From the NCBI GenBank assembly GCA_016630955.3, contig CM049986.1:1674001-1738000 (forward strand): a stretch of DNA of 64,000 nt, written 5' to 3'. Each line of letters begins with the position of its first letter. The first letter of the stretch is position 1. Positions 34,749-46,474 of this stretch are shown here, piece after piece. Position numbers and translations under genes: made by a program. The notes beneath the pieces were generated by a model that made no database searches, was not told the DNA's origin, and saw only the letters and a program-made list of their open reading frames with translations. This stretch comes from Didymella arachidicola (lineage: Eukaryota; Ascomycota; Dothideomycetes; Pleosporales; Didymellaceae).

Positions 34749-37700
34749 GGTGACTGTGTCTGTACGCGCTGCCTGTAATGTTACACATAGAGGATGGTTT
34801 AAAATCGCGGAGGCGAATGTATTTGTTAGTCCGGAACGGGGTGTTAGGGAGCATCGTTCGTTGCTTAGACTCGCCATACCACCCTGTTACACGTTGTAAT
34901 GCAATTCAAAACAATTCAAAATTTAAAAGCTACGTTTCTGCTGTGATGAAAAGCACAACTGCTACATTAGAATGCGCGGGTAACGTACTGTAGCGAGTTA
35001 AAAATAACCGCCTGCGTGCCTTCGCCCCTCACGTCCCACTAATCCCGCATTGTCGTCGAGATAAGCTCAACACATGCACACCCCCAGAACCCGAACCCAT
35101 GGCCCTTGGCTACAGCTCGCTTCCCAAGCGAACGGAAACTACGGTACGGGAATCAGTGCTCAAGCTCTAAAGTCGGGATGGCCCTTCGGTGACAGTCTCA
35201 ATTTGGGACGTGCAAATCGCGATGGCTGCCCGTGCGCTTTCACATGCTGGCAAATCTCTTGCATGTGACAGCCAGATTTGCGGGTACCTGACGTCCTTGC
35301 GCTGCCCTGCGCAGCGGAGCCCCTTCACAGCGATGGTTTTAGCCGCTTACAGTCCCGCGCTGGTTTTAACTGCAACAGGATGGGTGTCTCAGGGCTTTTG
35401 GCACCCCACAGGTCGCAGGATCACTTGGCAAGGGTCGTTGGGAGGGCTAACGCTGACGTGCAGGAATGAGGCGATTCGTAGGCGAACCTGTGGGACGTAC
35501 AGATGTTGGGGAGCTTGGGGATTTTGTTGAGAACATTAGCTTCGGAGCGCATCGGAATGACGACTTGGGCGTGGCTATGCGGGATGTTGGGATTGGGATG
35601 AAGAGATGTTGAGGTGGCACAGATATCTAAGGTATGTATGGTACGTGGAAGAGACCTTCCTGGCTGCGTGCTTGCGCAACTGTGAATGCCGTTATCTGCA
35701 AGGCAGGCTGCATTCCATCGTAGCCCTGTCATTGGCTCCATCGATGGCAGGGCTTACAGATGATTGCAAGGAGTCCATTCTTGCAACCAGTCGCGCATCG
35801 ACTGGCCGTATTTCAATTGGCTTATCAGATCCACAGTGTCTTTCTTAAGACAAGCGGTGCGTCGCCTTCGTAAAGACATCTGATCAACCAACACCATCAC
35901 CGAGATGTCTCAAAGACAAAGACCCACAAAGGCGGCTCTCGATTGTGATTGACAAGAGACTGACTATCCTCAAGCGGTTCCTTACACAGATGACCTTTGA
36001 ACCCTTTAGTGATTCAAGTCCAAGACGATATCGTGCTGAAGTTGAATACAACCTGTACTTCAACCATTTCTTATCAGGGTTGGTCCAACATAACAGCGGG
36101 TGAATCTACGAACACCTCCAGACAGTCGCTCTTGTACCCGTCCAATGATTCGTACATCATGCTCTCGTGCTCGAATTCTTCACAGGTCCGAGATACCCAA
36201 GCTGCATCTCAAGGCTTTGGCTCGTTTCACAATCAACTCGTCTTGCTCTCCCCTTGGAACATTGCTGAAGTCCTGGATCTACTGCACCAACCTTTTCCGC
36301 GACTCGGTGGTCTCAAAGGACTTGTTCCCAATCAACTTTTTGTGGCAATGTGTGCGGGAGAGTAGAGTAGCACATATCGATGCTGATCCCACTTTCCAGT
36401 ACTCGTGCATGCATGTCGCTGCGTAGGTGGTGAGAGGTGAATGGACTGGCATCAGATGGCAAGAATTTCAGGGCGATACCCATCTTTTCAAAGCTGACCA
36501 TTGTTGCTACCAGTCCTGACTTAGTATTCAAGGTTGCAATAAGATCAACAATCTCGTGTATCTAGTGTAGGCCAATCTCCCGAGATGGTGTGAAGTTGTG
36601 GGACAGAATAGCGATGTGACAGTGCGATTACTGAGAGATGTATATGTTTTTGTGGGATCAGATAGAGATCCTCGCCGAAAGTTTGTCTGCATGGCTCGTA
36701 TCATATCAAGGATAGTTTGGGGAGGCCTCGCCCAGGCGCCACAGCAGTCCATCTCTCTAGAGTTGGTGTTGTCTTTGTCATCAGGATTTTGGCCGCTCTG
36801 AAGTCTCTTTCGACGAGCAAGATATTGAAAAGAGCTTCATCTGGAGTGATAGGATTCATATTCGTATTGGAGAATAGCTCAATTTGTTCAGCTCTCCAGA
36901 TAACCATATAGGTCTTTTACGGTTTTTTGGATACGTCTCTAGTGCTTTTCAGCTTTTTGACTTAACTTTAGACACCTGGAATTACTAACGGGTCACCATG
37001 ACACTCAATATCATCGAGAAGCTCTCGTTCCCAGTTGCGACGCCAGGGCAGCCCTGCAGCCCGTGGACGGAAAGTGAACTTGGGCATCGTTGCTGATGGT
37101 GAACCCAATCGTTGCTCCATGCTCTCCGGTTGAAAAGGGTGTGGTATTGCGTATAGCTATGCTCACCACTAAAATGGATAACGCAGCGCAACGCGATAGG
37201 GTGCTTTGGGCCAGCAGGTACGGCAAGCGAACACAGATTCGAGGTCCCAGGCACATTTGACAACATGTAAGCCGAACAAACTCCCCGGACTGAAGCACTG
37301 TCAGTGCTCAGCGGCTATGCATTTGCATGGTAGTGAGGGTAAACCCTTGTTGTGATTGGGTCGTGAGAAAGAGTGCGGAGGTGCCATTGAACGCGTCAAG
37401 TAGGTGGTCTGGCCAATGCAGCCCCATGGGGCGGAATGCTCGGTCTCTTGCTTTATTTTGGTTTCTAGGCTAATTGTCAGTGCAAATACGGCGCTCATGG
37501 GGAAGGAGGTAGAGTCTTCTTGACGCGGTGCGTCTGGCAGCTAGCTTGGAAGAGGGGCGTCTAGTCATGCGGAAAGGGATGCCAGTACGCAGCTAAGGCT
37601 CACTTGCGCACCGATTGAACAAGGATACAACGTTGCCTGCTCTTGCCCTTTTAAGCCCGTTACAAACAACGTCGATAGCACACGCGAACTTGACATACTA

Positions 37701-37852
37701 TCTAGGTAAGGAACAGCGCAGCCATATTTTAGGGAAATGTGCATTGTGAGAACCTTATATAACCTCTAATCCGAGCTCATAACATCGTCGCTCATGCAGT
37801 TCCTGTGTCCTAACCCTAAACGCCATACTCAATCGAGATCAGAAATGCTTCC
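34749..37852. other. 3.1 kb gene-poor region
   Basis: Downstream of FAS2 no gene is supported. Short open frames occur on both strands (plus 35997-36365; minus 36907-36701, 36752-36528, 36531-36313 and 37266-36985), some with protein-like stretches such as NMNPITPDEALFNILLVERD, but none extends across plausible introns into a recognised domain. The pattern fits degenerate former coding sequence, or simply non-coding DNA. Confidence 0.5.
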
Positions 37853-38956
37853 TTATAGCCTCGCCTGCTTCTTGAACTCCTCGCTGAACGGATAGTCGGT
37901 ATATCCTTTCTCGCTTTTAGGGATGTAGAAAGTGTCGCGATCGTAGGGATTGAAGTCGATACCCTTCTCCAGTCTGAAGACAAGATCAGGCGTGGAGATG
38001 AAGTAGCGACCGAAGACGACAACGACGTCGCGGTCCTTGAGTTCCTCGTCAACAAGCTTGCGGGCAGAATCAGCCTTGAAGCCGCCTGCGACAAGTAGAG
38101 GGCTGGAGGTGTAAAGTGGGTACAAGGGCTTCAAGGAGTCGTAGCCCTCAACGTCAGCATTACCGGAGATGCGAGACTCGACCATGTGCAAGTAGGCGAG
38201 GTTCAAGTTGTTGAGCTTTTTGATGATGTCCGAGAACTGAGGAATGGGGTTCTTCATCTTCATGCCCTGGAATTCTGAGAAGGGGGAAAGACGAATACCG
38301 GTCTTGTCCGCGCCAATTGCGTCAACGACGGCTTGTGTGACTTCAATGGCGAAGCGACTACGGTTCTCAACCGAGCCACCGTAGCTGTCAGTGCGCTTGT
38401 TGCAAGTGTCTTGGAGGAACTGGTCGATAAGGTAGCCATTGGCTGCATGGATTTCGACACCATCAAAGCCAGCCTCGATGGCGTTCTGAGCAGCTTGAGC
38501 ATAAGCGCCAATAGTCTCCTTGATCTCCTCAACGGTCATCTCCTTGGGAACAGCGTAATCGTCGGCAAGCTGGGTGGCGCTGGACGATTTGACCGTGATA
38601 CCCTGGCTCTGAGCGAAGTCCTTGTTGGCTACACGGCCAAGAGCCCAAAGCTGAAGAAAAACGAAGCTTCCCTTCTCGTGAACAGCGGCAGTAACCTTCT
38701 TCCAAGCATCAATCTGCTCCTGTGTCTCGATAGCAGGAACATTGGGGTAGCCTCCGTGCTGGCCGGTGATGAGAGTCGCCTCGGTGATCAAGAGTGTGCC
38801 GGGGACGGAAGCACGCTGACCGTAGTATTCAGCGGCGAAAGGTAGAATGGCATGGCTGTCGCTGGCGCGGAACCGTGTCAATGGTGCCATAGCAACACGG
38901 TTCTTAAGCTCGATGGAGCCAACCTTGAGGGGCTTGAAAAGACGTGAGTCGGACAT
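37853..38956 (-). CDS. Old Yellow Enzyme family NADH:flavin oxidoreductase
   Basis: Intronless 367-residue FMN enzyme expected to reduce activated C=C bonds of enals, enones and nitro compounds with NAD(P)H. Starts SRLFKPLKVGSIELKNRVAMAPLTRFRA, the usual N-terminus of fungal OYEs. The substrate-anion-binding pair is H170 and N173 in VEIHAANGY, followed by the conserved proton donor Y175; then DQFLQDTCNKRTDSYGG and ENRSRFAIEVTQAVVDAIG; FMN phosphate-binding region LLVAGGFKADSA and VVVFGRYFISTPDLVFRL. Length is normal and no disruption is seen. It lies 357 bp from, and on the same strand as, an FAD monooxygenase and next to decayed catabolic genes, so it may be a survivor of a detoxification or catabolic group; the substrate is unknown. 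Confidence 0.93.
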   Translation of the reverse strand: MSDSRLFKPLKVGSIELKNRVAMAPLTRFRASDSHAILPFAAEYYGQRASVPGTLLITEATLITGQHGGYPNVPAIETQEQIDAWKKVTAAVHEKGSFVFLQLWALGRVANKDFAQSQGITVKSSSATQLADDYAVPKEMTVEEIKETIGAYAQAAQNAIEAGFDGVEIHAANGYLIDQFLQDTCNKRTDSYGGSVENRSRFAIEVTQAVVDAIGADKTGIRLSPFSEFQGMKMKNPIPQFSDIIKKLNNLNLAYLHMVESRISGNADVEGYDSLKPLYPLYTSSPLLVAGGFKADSARKLVDEELKDRDVVVVFGRYFISTPDLVFRLEKGIDFNPYDRDTFYIPKSEKGYTDYPFSEEFKKQARL

Positions 38957-39313
38957 ATTGGCGCTGAGATGTGGTTTCGTTGAGATCTAGGGGTATACCG
39001 CAGAAAGTACACGGCTTAACAATACTATTGCGTAGATTTATACCTGAGGCTCACTCTACATACAATCCCATAGTTTCTAATCGACCGGCGGTCAAACTCG
39101 GCACGTTGGCATGGAATTTTCCTAGGACTTCTAACGTTCATTGCACGTAGCGGTCTGCGCCGAGACTAGCGATCAAAAGAGGAATGACGTTATCAGTGAA
39201 CATTTGTCAGCGGCAAAGTTCGGCTTAACGCCGGATCGCAATTCGTAATGCGAGCAGCAGTTTGAACGGCCACTGCAAGCTACAGTCTGCATAAGCCTCA
39301 GAGAAGGAATGGC
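38957..39313. other. Short intergenic gap
   Basis: 357 bp between the FAD monooxygenase stop and the Old Yellow Enzyme start, both on minus. It should hold the 3' end of the monooxygenase transcript and the OYE promoter. Nothing else is recognised. Confidence 0.6.
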
Positions 39314-40636
39314 TTAAAGAAATTTCTTGGCTGAGCTGAGCTGCAAGTCGAGGTCCTCATGCCAGAGCCACTTGTATGATGTTTCCATCATCTGCTTAAG
39401 CACTACCGTGTCTTCAGCAATCTCCGGCAGGAGAAAATCCATTGCTATCGCTGCATTGCGGCTTCTTTCGATACAACCTTGTGTACGAGGTCGTCTGACA
39501 GCGTCATACGCTCGGAACGCATTTTCGACCTGTGTAACGTGGCCAACCGAAGCGATTAGACTGCTGAGTATATATGCGTCTTCCATAGCCATCCCAGCAC
39601 CTGCGCCGAGATGTGGTGTTGTTGCGTGGGCACTGTCGCCGAGTAAGCAGATGTTTCCTTTGAAATACGGCGCATTATGCTGCAAGTCGAACAAAGCCCA
39701 TTTGTCCGGCAAACTGTGTTCACAGATGATGTCGATGAGCGGTTTGTACCATCCTTGGAAGCGCTGACGAATCTCATCGGCGGTTGCTGGCACTGTCCAC
39801 TCGTCCTGGCTCCAAGACCATGTCTCGCCGTGATCGTGCGGTATTGCGACCATGTTGACGAAGTTATAATTCTCGACGGGATATGTCACAACGTAACCGC
39901 CGTATCCACAGTATATTGTACCATTGAGCGCCAGGTCAGCTCCGAGCGCTCTCTCAGCATCGGCCCTGGGTACCATAGCACGGTAGGCTACCTCCCCAGC
40001 ATAGGTTGCAGGTATATCTGGACCGCACACAATCTGCCGCACCTTGCTCTTGATCCCATCGCAGCCTATCAGTGCGCTCGCCATGGCTGTAGTACCATCT
40101 GCAAAGCGCAACACAAGTGATCCATCGCCCCGTTCTTCAACGCCTACGAATGTCTTCTTGAAACTTGTGACGCCCGTAGGCAGCAGCGCCACAAGCTCGT
40201 CCAGGAGTCGTGCCCTGTGGATGCAACTTCTTGTCTTGACACCCAGAGCTTGTGCACGCTCGGGTTGCCATATGTCGTTGAGGTTCCACATCATGTCTCC
40301 CGCTTGATGTTTATGTTTCCTCCCATCCATTCCCCATCGGTAAGACATGAACGTGCTGGCGCGGTCCGGGTCGACGTTGAAGGTGGCATACTTCTTATAG
40401 CCTTCGAGTAGCTTTGGGTCGATCTTGTGGAGGGCTGTAATCGAATTGATACCAAAGGCGACTCCAGCACCGATCTCGGAGAAAGCCTTGGTGGACTCGT
40501 AGATGTGAACGTGTATTCCGTGCTTGATCAGACCAATGGCTAGAGCAAGGCCGCCTAGACCACCGCCCACGATTGCAACCGGGTGCTCTCTGTGGTTCTC
40601 GAAGACGTTTCCGTCCATATTGAAGTGACCAGTCAC
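39314..40636 (-). CDS. FAD-dependent monooxygenase, salicylate hydroxylase-like
   Basis: Intronless 440-residue class A flavoprotein monooxygenase predicted to hydroxylate an aromatic substrate using NAD(P)H. The Rossmann GGGLGG is at residues 24-29, the DG motif in IGCDGIKSKVR (about 190-200), and the FAD ribityl-binding GDSAHATTPHLGAGAGMAMEDA begins at residue 333. The segment RSCIHRARLLDELVALLP is typical of fungal salicylate hydroxylase/Mak1-type enzymes. All motifs are intact. A second in-frame Met at residue 7 (40618) is an equally plausible start. Substrate cannot be read from sequence. It is on the same strand as the Old Yellow Enzyme and faces away from the MOSC/ferredoxin reductase pseudogene. 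Confidence 0.9.
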   Translation of the reverse strand: MTGHFNMDGNVFENHREHPVAIVGGGLGGLALAIGLIKHGIHVHIYESTKAFSEIGAGVAFGINSITALHKIDPKLLEGYKKYATFNVDPDRASTFMSYRWGMDGRKHKHQAGDMMWNLNDIWQPERAQALGVKTRSCIHRARLLDELVALLPTGVTSFKKTFVGVEERGDGSLVLRFADGTTAMASALIGCDGIKSKVRQIVCGPDIPATYAGEVAYRAMVPRADAERALGADLALNGTIYCGYGGYVVTYPVENYNFVNMVAIPHDHGETWSWSQDEWTVPATADEIRQRFQGWYKPLIDIICEHSLPDKWALFDLQHNAPYFKGNICLLGDSAHATTPHLGAGAGMAMEDAYILSSLIASVGHVTQVENAFRAYDAVRRPRTQGCIERSRNAAIAMDFLLPEIAEDTVVLKQMMETSYKWLWHEDLDLQLSSAKKFL

Positions 40637-41446
40637 AGTGGGTTAGTGTCAAGTTCTTTGTCGAAGCGATCCCCCTTTTCCCTCATCGTATATCCACAAT
40701 CGTGCGTGATCTCCTAGACTGATAAGCTTACATGCAGCTTCGATTGGCCGAGTTGAGGATAGTGGAGGCAAGTGTTGAATCGACAATTGACATGAATTCA
40801 TTACCATCTGGCATAGGATTACTACATGATGCACGCGAGCAGAACACAGCGTATTGTGTGAGAATGCGTATGGGATGAAGGCGCAATGGGACAGACGCGA
40901 AAGTGACGCGCAAAGAGAGGTGGGTCAGGCGACTTCAATTCCATTCGTTGGTGGCGCCAGGCCCCACAAACTCCTGAAATTGGTCCACGTCTCCACGATT
41001 GTAGCCTTCCAAGCTCATCTGGAGGACACGGATTCTCATTAATGTTCTGTTCTGTATTTCTTACCACTAACCACATGGCGCTACCACCTTTTCCTTTGCA
41101 TATGGTCTGTTTTGCATTGCAGGAAGAGACAGCGTTTGAGCGAGATGGCTTGTCACCTAGCTTTGAGTCTTTAGGCGGTTGAGCTTTACGGTTCTAGAGG
41201 AGCCGGATTGGAGAGCAACCCGACATAAGTATGGCTGCACGCCTTATCGTACGCCAGATCCATATTAGTCGTTGTGTCGCTTCTTGTCGTGTACGCCAAA
41301 GGTCGAGTGATTCCTTACTCGCTCTCGTCGTGTCTCGGCTTCAGTACGAAAAATACGCTTTCTACAATGCAACGCCTCCGTTGTTGCCTGGCCTCAAGGC
41401 CCGTGTAGTCCTTAGCTCCTTCTTTGCGGCACTCCGGGCTATCACT
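40637..41446. other. Divergent intergenic region
   Basis: 810 bp between the starts of the FAD monooxygenase (minus) and the MOSC-oxidoreductase pseudogene (plus). Short open frames only. It may hold a former shared promoter. Confidence 0.5.
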
Positions 41447-43103
41447 ATGGCTGTTGATCTGGAAGTCGATCTCTGGGCATCGTGCACCAGCGATGTTGTT
41501 TTAGAATTACGGACTGGCAGAATGAAGAAGATGGAGGGACTAGAAGTAGAGTCCGGTATTGACAAGACTGTCCACGAGGGACCGGTATTCCTGTCATTCA
41601 TGGGCCTAGAAGCCGATGAACACGATCCAACATTTCATGGAGGCGTCGACAAAGCAGTCAATGGATGTACAGCCCCCACCCCTCGCGTTCGCATCTTGCT
41701 AATCTAATTCCTCGTAGACTGCACTTCTCACTATACATCATGGAGATCCGAGTTCCCTACAGCGGCCGAAAAGTTCACATCTGGTGGTTTGGGGGAAAAC
41801 TTTGTCTTCGAGCACATGAACGAGAGGAACGTCTGCATCGGCGATGTCTTCGCTATTGGAGATGGAAGGGCTGTGCTGCAGGTCATCCTTCCACGCCAGC
41901 CATGCTACAAGCTCAACCACCGTTTCCAGCTCAAAAATTTCGCGCCCAACACATACAAACTCAGTCGGACTTAGTGGTACTAACGCTGCTTGTTAGAGGG
42001 CTACGTGCAGGCAGGCGATCGGGTTGTGCTGAAAGAGCGCAAATGGCCAAAATGGACCATCGAAAGAGCGCAGGAGTATCTGCATAGAAACCTAAACAAT
42101 CATGCCATGAACGAGGAGCTAGCCGGGATCGAAAAACTCGGTGAGGAAAGCCGGAACAATTTTCAAAAGCGGGTAAAGAAGCACAAGGCACAAATGAAAG
42201 GCAGTGTGCAGCAAGCAAAGTGGCGGAAGTTCACTTTTACGGGAAAGGAGCGTCAGACTCCACGATCTTCGTTCACGCTCACCGCTGCCAACGAAATTAC
42301 AGATGGAGAGAAGTTGGACCCAGGGACCCACGCTACAATTAGGCTCCCAACTGGCCTCGTGCGATCATACTCAATTATCTCTGGCAGTCAAAACGAATTT
42401 CAGCTTGGCATCGCTCTTGAGGAACAAAGCCGCGGTGGCTCTCGATACCTGCATGAGTCGACTTCAATTGGAGATGTCATCGAAGTTGGTGCCTTTTCAG
42501 AACCAATTCCTATTGCTAGTGCCTCCAGCAACCACTTATTCATCATTGGTGGCATTGGTATAACGGCCTTTCTACCACTCTTCGAGCTCTACCGCGACGT
42601 ACACTACAATTATGAGGTTCACTATGCCGTGCGTTCAGCAGACGAAATACCATTCCGCAAGCGACTGGACCCCTTGAATAACTACATCCACTATTACGAT
42701 TGATCTCTGGGCGACGGAATGGACACCAAAAACATCATCAGCACCCTGTCTTAGAACACACACGTCTATGTGTGTGGTCCAAGCCGTATGAACCTAGCCG
42801 CCAAGGCCGCCGCGACTTTGGCAGGTCTGGAGGAGGGCGACGTACACTACGAGGCTTTCTGATCCGTTCGAGGCGGAAGTCCTGAACCGAGATGGCAAAA
42901 TCGTGCAAGTCAAGGGGGAAGGGTCGCTGCTGGAAGCATTTAGAAGCGTGTTCGGCGACGTAGAGAGTAGTTGTGAGGTCGGCAACTGCGGTACATGCAA
43001 AGTTGGTCTCCTGGGAGGAAGAGTCGAGCACATAGGTAGCGGGCTGTCGAGCCAGGAAAAAGCTACAGCAATGCTGAGCTGTGTGAGTCGTGGCATTGGC
43101 TGA
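41447..43103 (+). pseudogene. MOSC / ferredoxin-reductase / 2Fe-2S oxidoreductase, disrupted
   Basis: Remains of a three-domain oxidoreductase: an N-terminal MOSC domain (FMGLEADEHDPTFHGG, GGLGENF, LPRQPCYKLNHRFQLKNF), a central FAD/NAD(P)H ferredoxin-reductase domain (RSYSIISG, HLFIIGGIGITAFLPL, HVYVCGPSRM), and a C-terminal plant-type 2Fe-2S domain (CEVGNCGTC with a distal C). Exon 1 is 41447-41666 with a 51-bp intron at 41667-41717. The remaining frame has in-frame stops TAG 41972-41974, TAA 41981-41983, TGA 42701-42703 and TAG 42752-42754, plus a frameshift at about 42860 after GDVHYEAF. The sequence between breaks is still highly protein-like, so inactivation looks recent. A TACTAAC branch-site-like sequence sits at the first two stops, but no upstream donor is available without losing conserved residues, so an extra intron is unlikely. 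Confidence 0.9.
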
Positions 43104-44993
43104 ATCTCTATTGAGATATAGTAGTAGCTCCAGCTGAGTTGAGCCTGCCCACGCGCTGTCGGTCAGTGTGCACCGCAATTGCCTAAAAGCGTCTGGCAGT
43201 AAGAACCAAGATCACGGCCATCCTGGATTTCCTACCATACGCAGCAACACTCAAAACCTATCATTCGACATCTTATGAGTGATCTTTGGTGGAAGCCTTG
43301 CAATCTTTGTGCGGCTAAGTAGTTCAGTGTTGGGGGATCATCTACAGAACTTCAGCTGTCACTCCTGACAGGTTGCAGTTAGATGAAACCTGGTCGACTT
43401 CCACAAGAGAGCTACAAAATATTTTGAGGAATAATCAGGCTGCAGTTTTTGTGGCAAGACATTCAACTACACGCTTGTAAATTGCCAATTACTCGAACAT
43501 ATACTATAAGATGACAAGCTCACAGCCTCTGTTCATCGCTGCATTATGCGAGACGAACTCCGAGGACGCATTCATGGGATGTCGACTGGAATGTGGAAAT
43601 TGCAAGAAAGCTTCGTATACGTCGAACATAGTTCAGATTATCTTGACTGCTGCATCGATCAAGACCCAAGATCCTCCAATTCGACACGTTCGGGTAAACG
43701 ACGGGTCGCAACAACCTGTGGGTCATCTGGTACATGCCCCAAGTTCGAATGAGTGCCAATGCTGCCATCTCTACGCTCTGGATACCTTTGTGAGGGCGTT
43801 GTGGCTTGTCACCAGCGCCTGGCTTCAAAGAGGCACTTCATGGCACGAGACACTTAAATACAGAAACAATTGAAAACGACATGGACGCTATGCAGGCTCG
43901 AGATGAAATGTGGTCAAGCTCTATGGGAAGCACTGTAAATGAACTGTGTCGCAAACGTAATCCGCAAGCTGCTAGGAACACAATTTAGATCGCTCCAACT
44001 TGGATAAGGTAGCCGACCAGTGGAATACTAGGGACTCTGTCCGTGGATAAGCCATAGATCGTCAATAAATGGCTTCCTGTGTTCTAGGGCACGCCGCGAA
44101 GAAATTGCTCCACTTCACCCACATCGCCACTACCTCTGAAGGTGTGTCTGTCGAGGATGAAATTCAATACAACCGACGCAGGTCGCAGGCATCTGTAAAA
44201 TTCGGAGAAGGTGGACTTGTTGAAGACTGAGAGAGAGCAAGCAAACAATGCAAACCTGGCGCATATGCAGCACCGGTTTCAGAGGGACAGCTGGGCACAC
44301 CCTCAATGCATGATGTTGTTTACGGCTCGACGCAGCTTGAGGTCCGTATTGACCTGTCACCATTCTGTTTGGAGCGTGCTAGAACGAATATATAATATGT
44401 CGAAGGTGAAGGGTTCACCTACAGGCACCGCTTCTGGTGAAATACCAGTCTGTTTTCAAGGGAGGTCTAGAATTTGAATCTCTTTTGACAGGTAAGATCA
44501 CAGGTTTCGGCTGTCTACTGGCCAGGTGAACATTCGATGACGAGACGTTATATTGCACACAGCAAACGACAGCGAAACGAACGGTTTTTTGGTGCCTAAG
44601 CAAAGATATGAATTTCAGGAGTTGAATTTTATCGCCTGTGGTATCAAGATCTCCTTGGGCAGTAGCGCTGTAGTGGGAAACTCTATCTTGGTTGATATCC
44701 ACGGTACCTAGCTTGGCATTTGGCTGCTCCCGTCTCGGTTACCCGGTCACTGCCATGAGATCTCACGTTCTCCGACACCATACATTTCTTCTGGGGCCCT
44801 TCAATTATCCTAGATATGATTCATTCACTTGACTTCCTTGAACTTTAGTGAAGTCCAGGTTTTGACAGTAGTGTGAGAGACGCTGACTTTCACCACGAAC
44901 TGGCAGAGGCCCGGAAGCATACATAGGTACACGTACTGCACCTCTTCTGTCTCGAGAAGCTCCATCACAAAGAACCACCTGCAGCCTCCACTC
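43104..44993. other. 1.9 kb gene-poor region
   Basis: No gene supported. Short frames include plus 43511-43873 (120 codons) and minus 43828-43544, without a recognisable domain. Much of this stretch reads as degenerate. Confidence 0.5.
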
Positions 44994-46244
44994 ATGGCTA
45001 TTGATGCAGACTCCACCTTATTTCAAGCCAGTTTAATACTGAAACAAGACTTCTCACTCTACGTCAAATGGCAACTGAAGCGCGTTCCAATGTCCAGGAT
45101 TGGACTGATACAGGATGCGCTCGAATACCATCGCTTCATCCAGCATCGTGAGACGCTCATCGACCGCAGTTCGTCGTCTCCATCGACGTCCCAGCTCCCA
45201 TCGCCGCCTGTATCGCCACTGCCCTGGAAGTCTCATATAGCCACTGAGTGCGCACATGCCTACCATCCATCCGATCCGATTATAGTCGAATTATGACCAG
45301 TTTGTGAAGTCACTGCTCATCTTTCGTTCCTCAACGTGATCACCATAGCGTGGGACAAGGCCGGCGGACCAAGACTTCGACCAGGACCACATCGCCGAGG
45401 AAAGTTCTACAACGACATACGTGCCGGCTGGCATATGGCGCGACTACAACTACAGCACTTCTTGGCTCTTCTTGAGATTGGATACGAGTACCAGCAAGCA
45501 TGGGAACGCAAGCACCCGCTGGCTGCTGCGGAAGCGCGGCGAACAAACTGCGCTTCTGCAGCTCTCAAATTGGCGATGGAAAATTCGCGATATCCAGCAT
45601 GATTGATCTCGTTACCGATGTCGCCAAAGTTTGGTGAGCTCATCCCGAAAAGCAAGGAAGTCACCTTCACGTCAGAGTTGCAGATCAAACACAACATCAG
45701 CATCGTCACGTCCACCATCAAAGACGTTCGCGATCGTACCCGAGACACGTACCTCCGGTCGAGCAAGGTTTACGAGCCAGGCGATCATGCACTTTCACCA
45801 GACTCCGAGTTCCTAGATACATCTGGCAGGAAGACCGAGCCTGGAGACATCAACAACCTCAAGCTCGTCGTCACGAATGACCGATATGCATTTTACAGTC
45901 TGCAAATCAACGAAGGCTGTCTCAAGGGCTCGTGTGGCAACTATCAGGGCCTTGTGGGAATGAATACTCTCAGGAGAGATATTTTTGTCCACATTGTCGA
46001 TTTTATGATCGACACCTACGGTGCTGCATGGACAAAGACCAATCTGGAGGGTTTGGTCATTGAGGCGGATCGGATGACTGTGCTGATCGACGAGGTTGCG
46101 GGGCAGCTGATAGACATCTACTTATTTGATGAGAGCGATGAGCACGAAGAAGATGTTATGTTGAAGAGGAAAGGCAAGGCAGTGGCAAGCGAAGACTGGA
46201 CATGTTTGAGGGAGTGCTTGTCATTCCCACTCCTGCTCGACTGA
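44994..46244 (+). pseudogene. Unrecognised 417-codon frame broken by two TGA codons
   Basis: A single reading frame runs from an ATG at 44994 to the stop at 46242-46244 and is interrupted only by TGA at 45294-45296 and 45600-45602. The three pieces (100, 101 and 213 codons) are protein-like on both sides of each stop: ALEYHRFIQHRETLID, then IAWDKAGGPRLRPG and FHALLEIGY-type helical sequence, then VYEPGDHALSPDSEFLDTSG and LVVTNDRYAFYSLQINEG. No splice pair that removes either TGA while keeping frame was obvious. The simplest reading is an old intact gene with two nonsense mutations, each one C-to-T change away from CGA. I do not recognise the family. If the stops are spliced out, it would be an ordinary gene. 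Confidence 0.6.
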
Positions 46245-46474
46245 GGCGACCGAGATAACCGTAAGGCAGATTTGCGCTACTGTCCGTCAGTAGTAGTAAT
46301 AAACATTGTGTTTGATATATTGTAAGCTGCGTAAATGCATGGTACGCTGACCCAAGATGTCCCGATCCCAAACTCCTTTCAAGCTACGTGACAAAGCACG
46401 ACAGCGACGATGATTCGTTATATGCGTAGTATGTCCAATCCAACTCGTGCGATTGTAATGCTATTTGCATTTCT

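Noticed and set aside
36701..36907. Possible polyketide synthase ketoreductase-end fragment on minus
   Set aside because: Only a vague resemblance over about 50 residues, with no flanking PKS domain; too weak to annotate.
37853..41447. Nicotinate (hxn-type) catabolic cluster assignment for OYE plus monooxygenase
   Set aside because: OYE and FAD monooxygenases occur in that pathway, but no hydroxylase or other diagnostic hxn gene is present, so the assignment is unsupported.
41970..41995. Extra intron in the MOSC gene ending at a TACTAAC..TTAG sequence
   Set aside because: The branch-site and acceptor look good, but any donor would remove conserved residues (KLNHRFQLKNFAPNTYK) or be too close; and further stops downstream remain unexplained.
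44994..46244. Selenocysteine or programmed readthrough at TGA codons
   Set aside because: Fungi of this group are not known to use selenocysteine, and nonsense mutation is simpler given the neighbouring pseudogenes.
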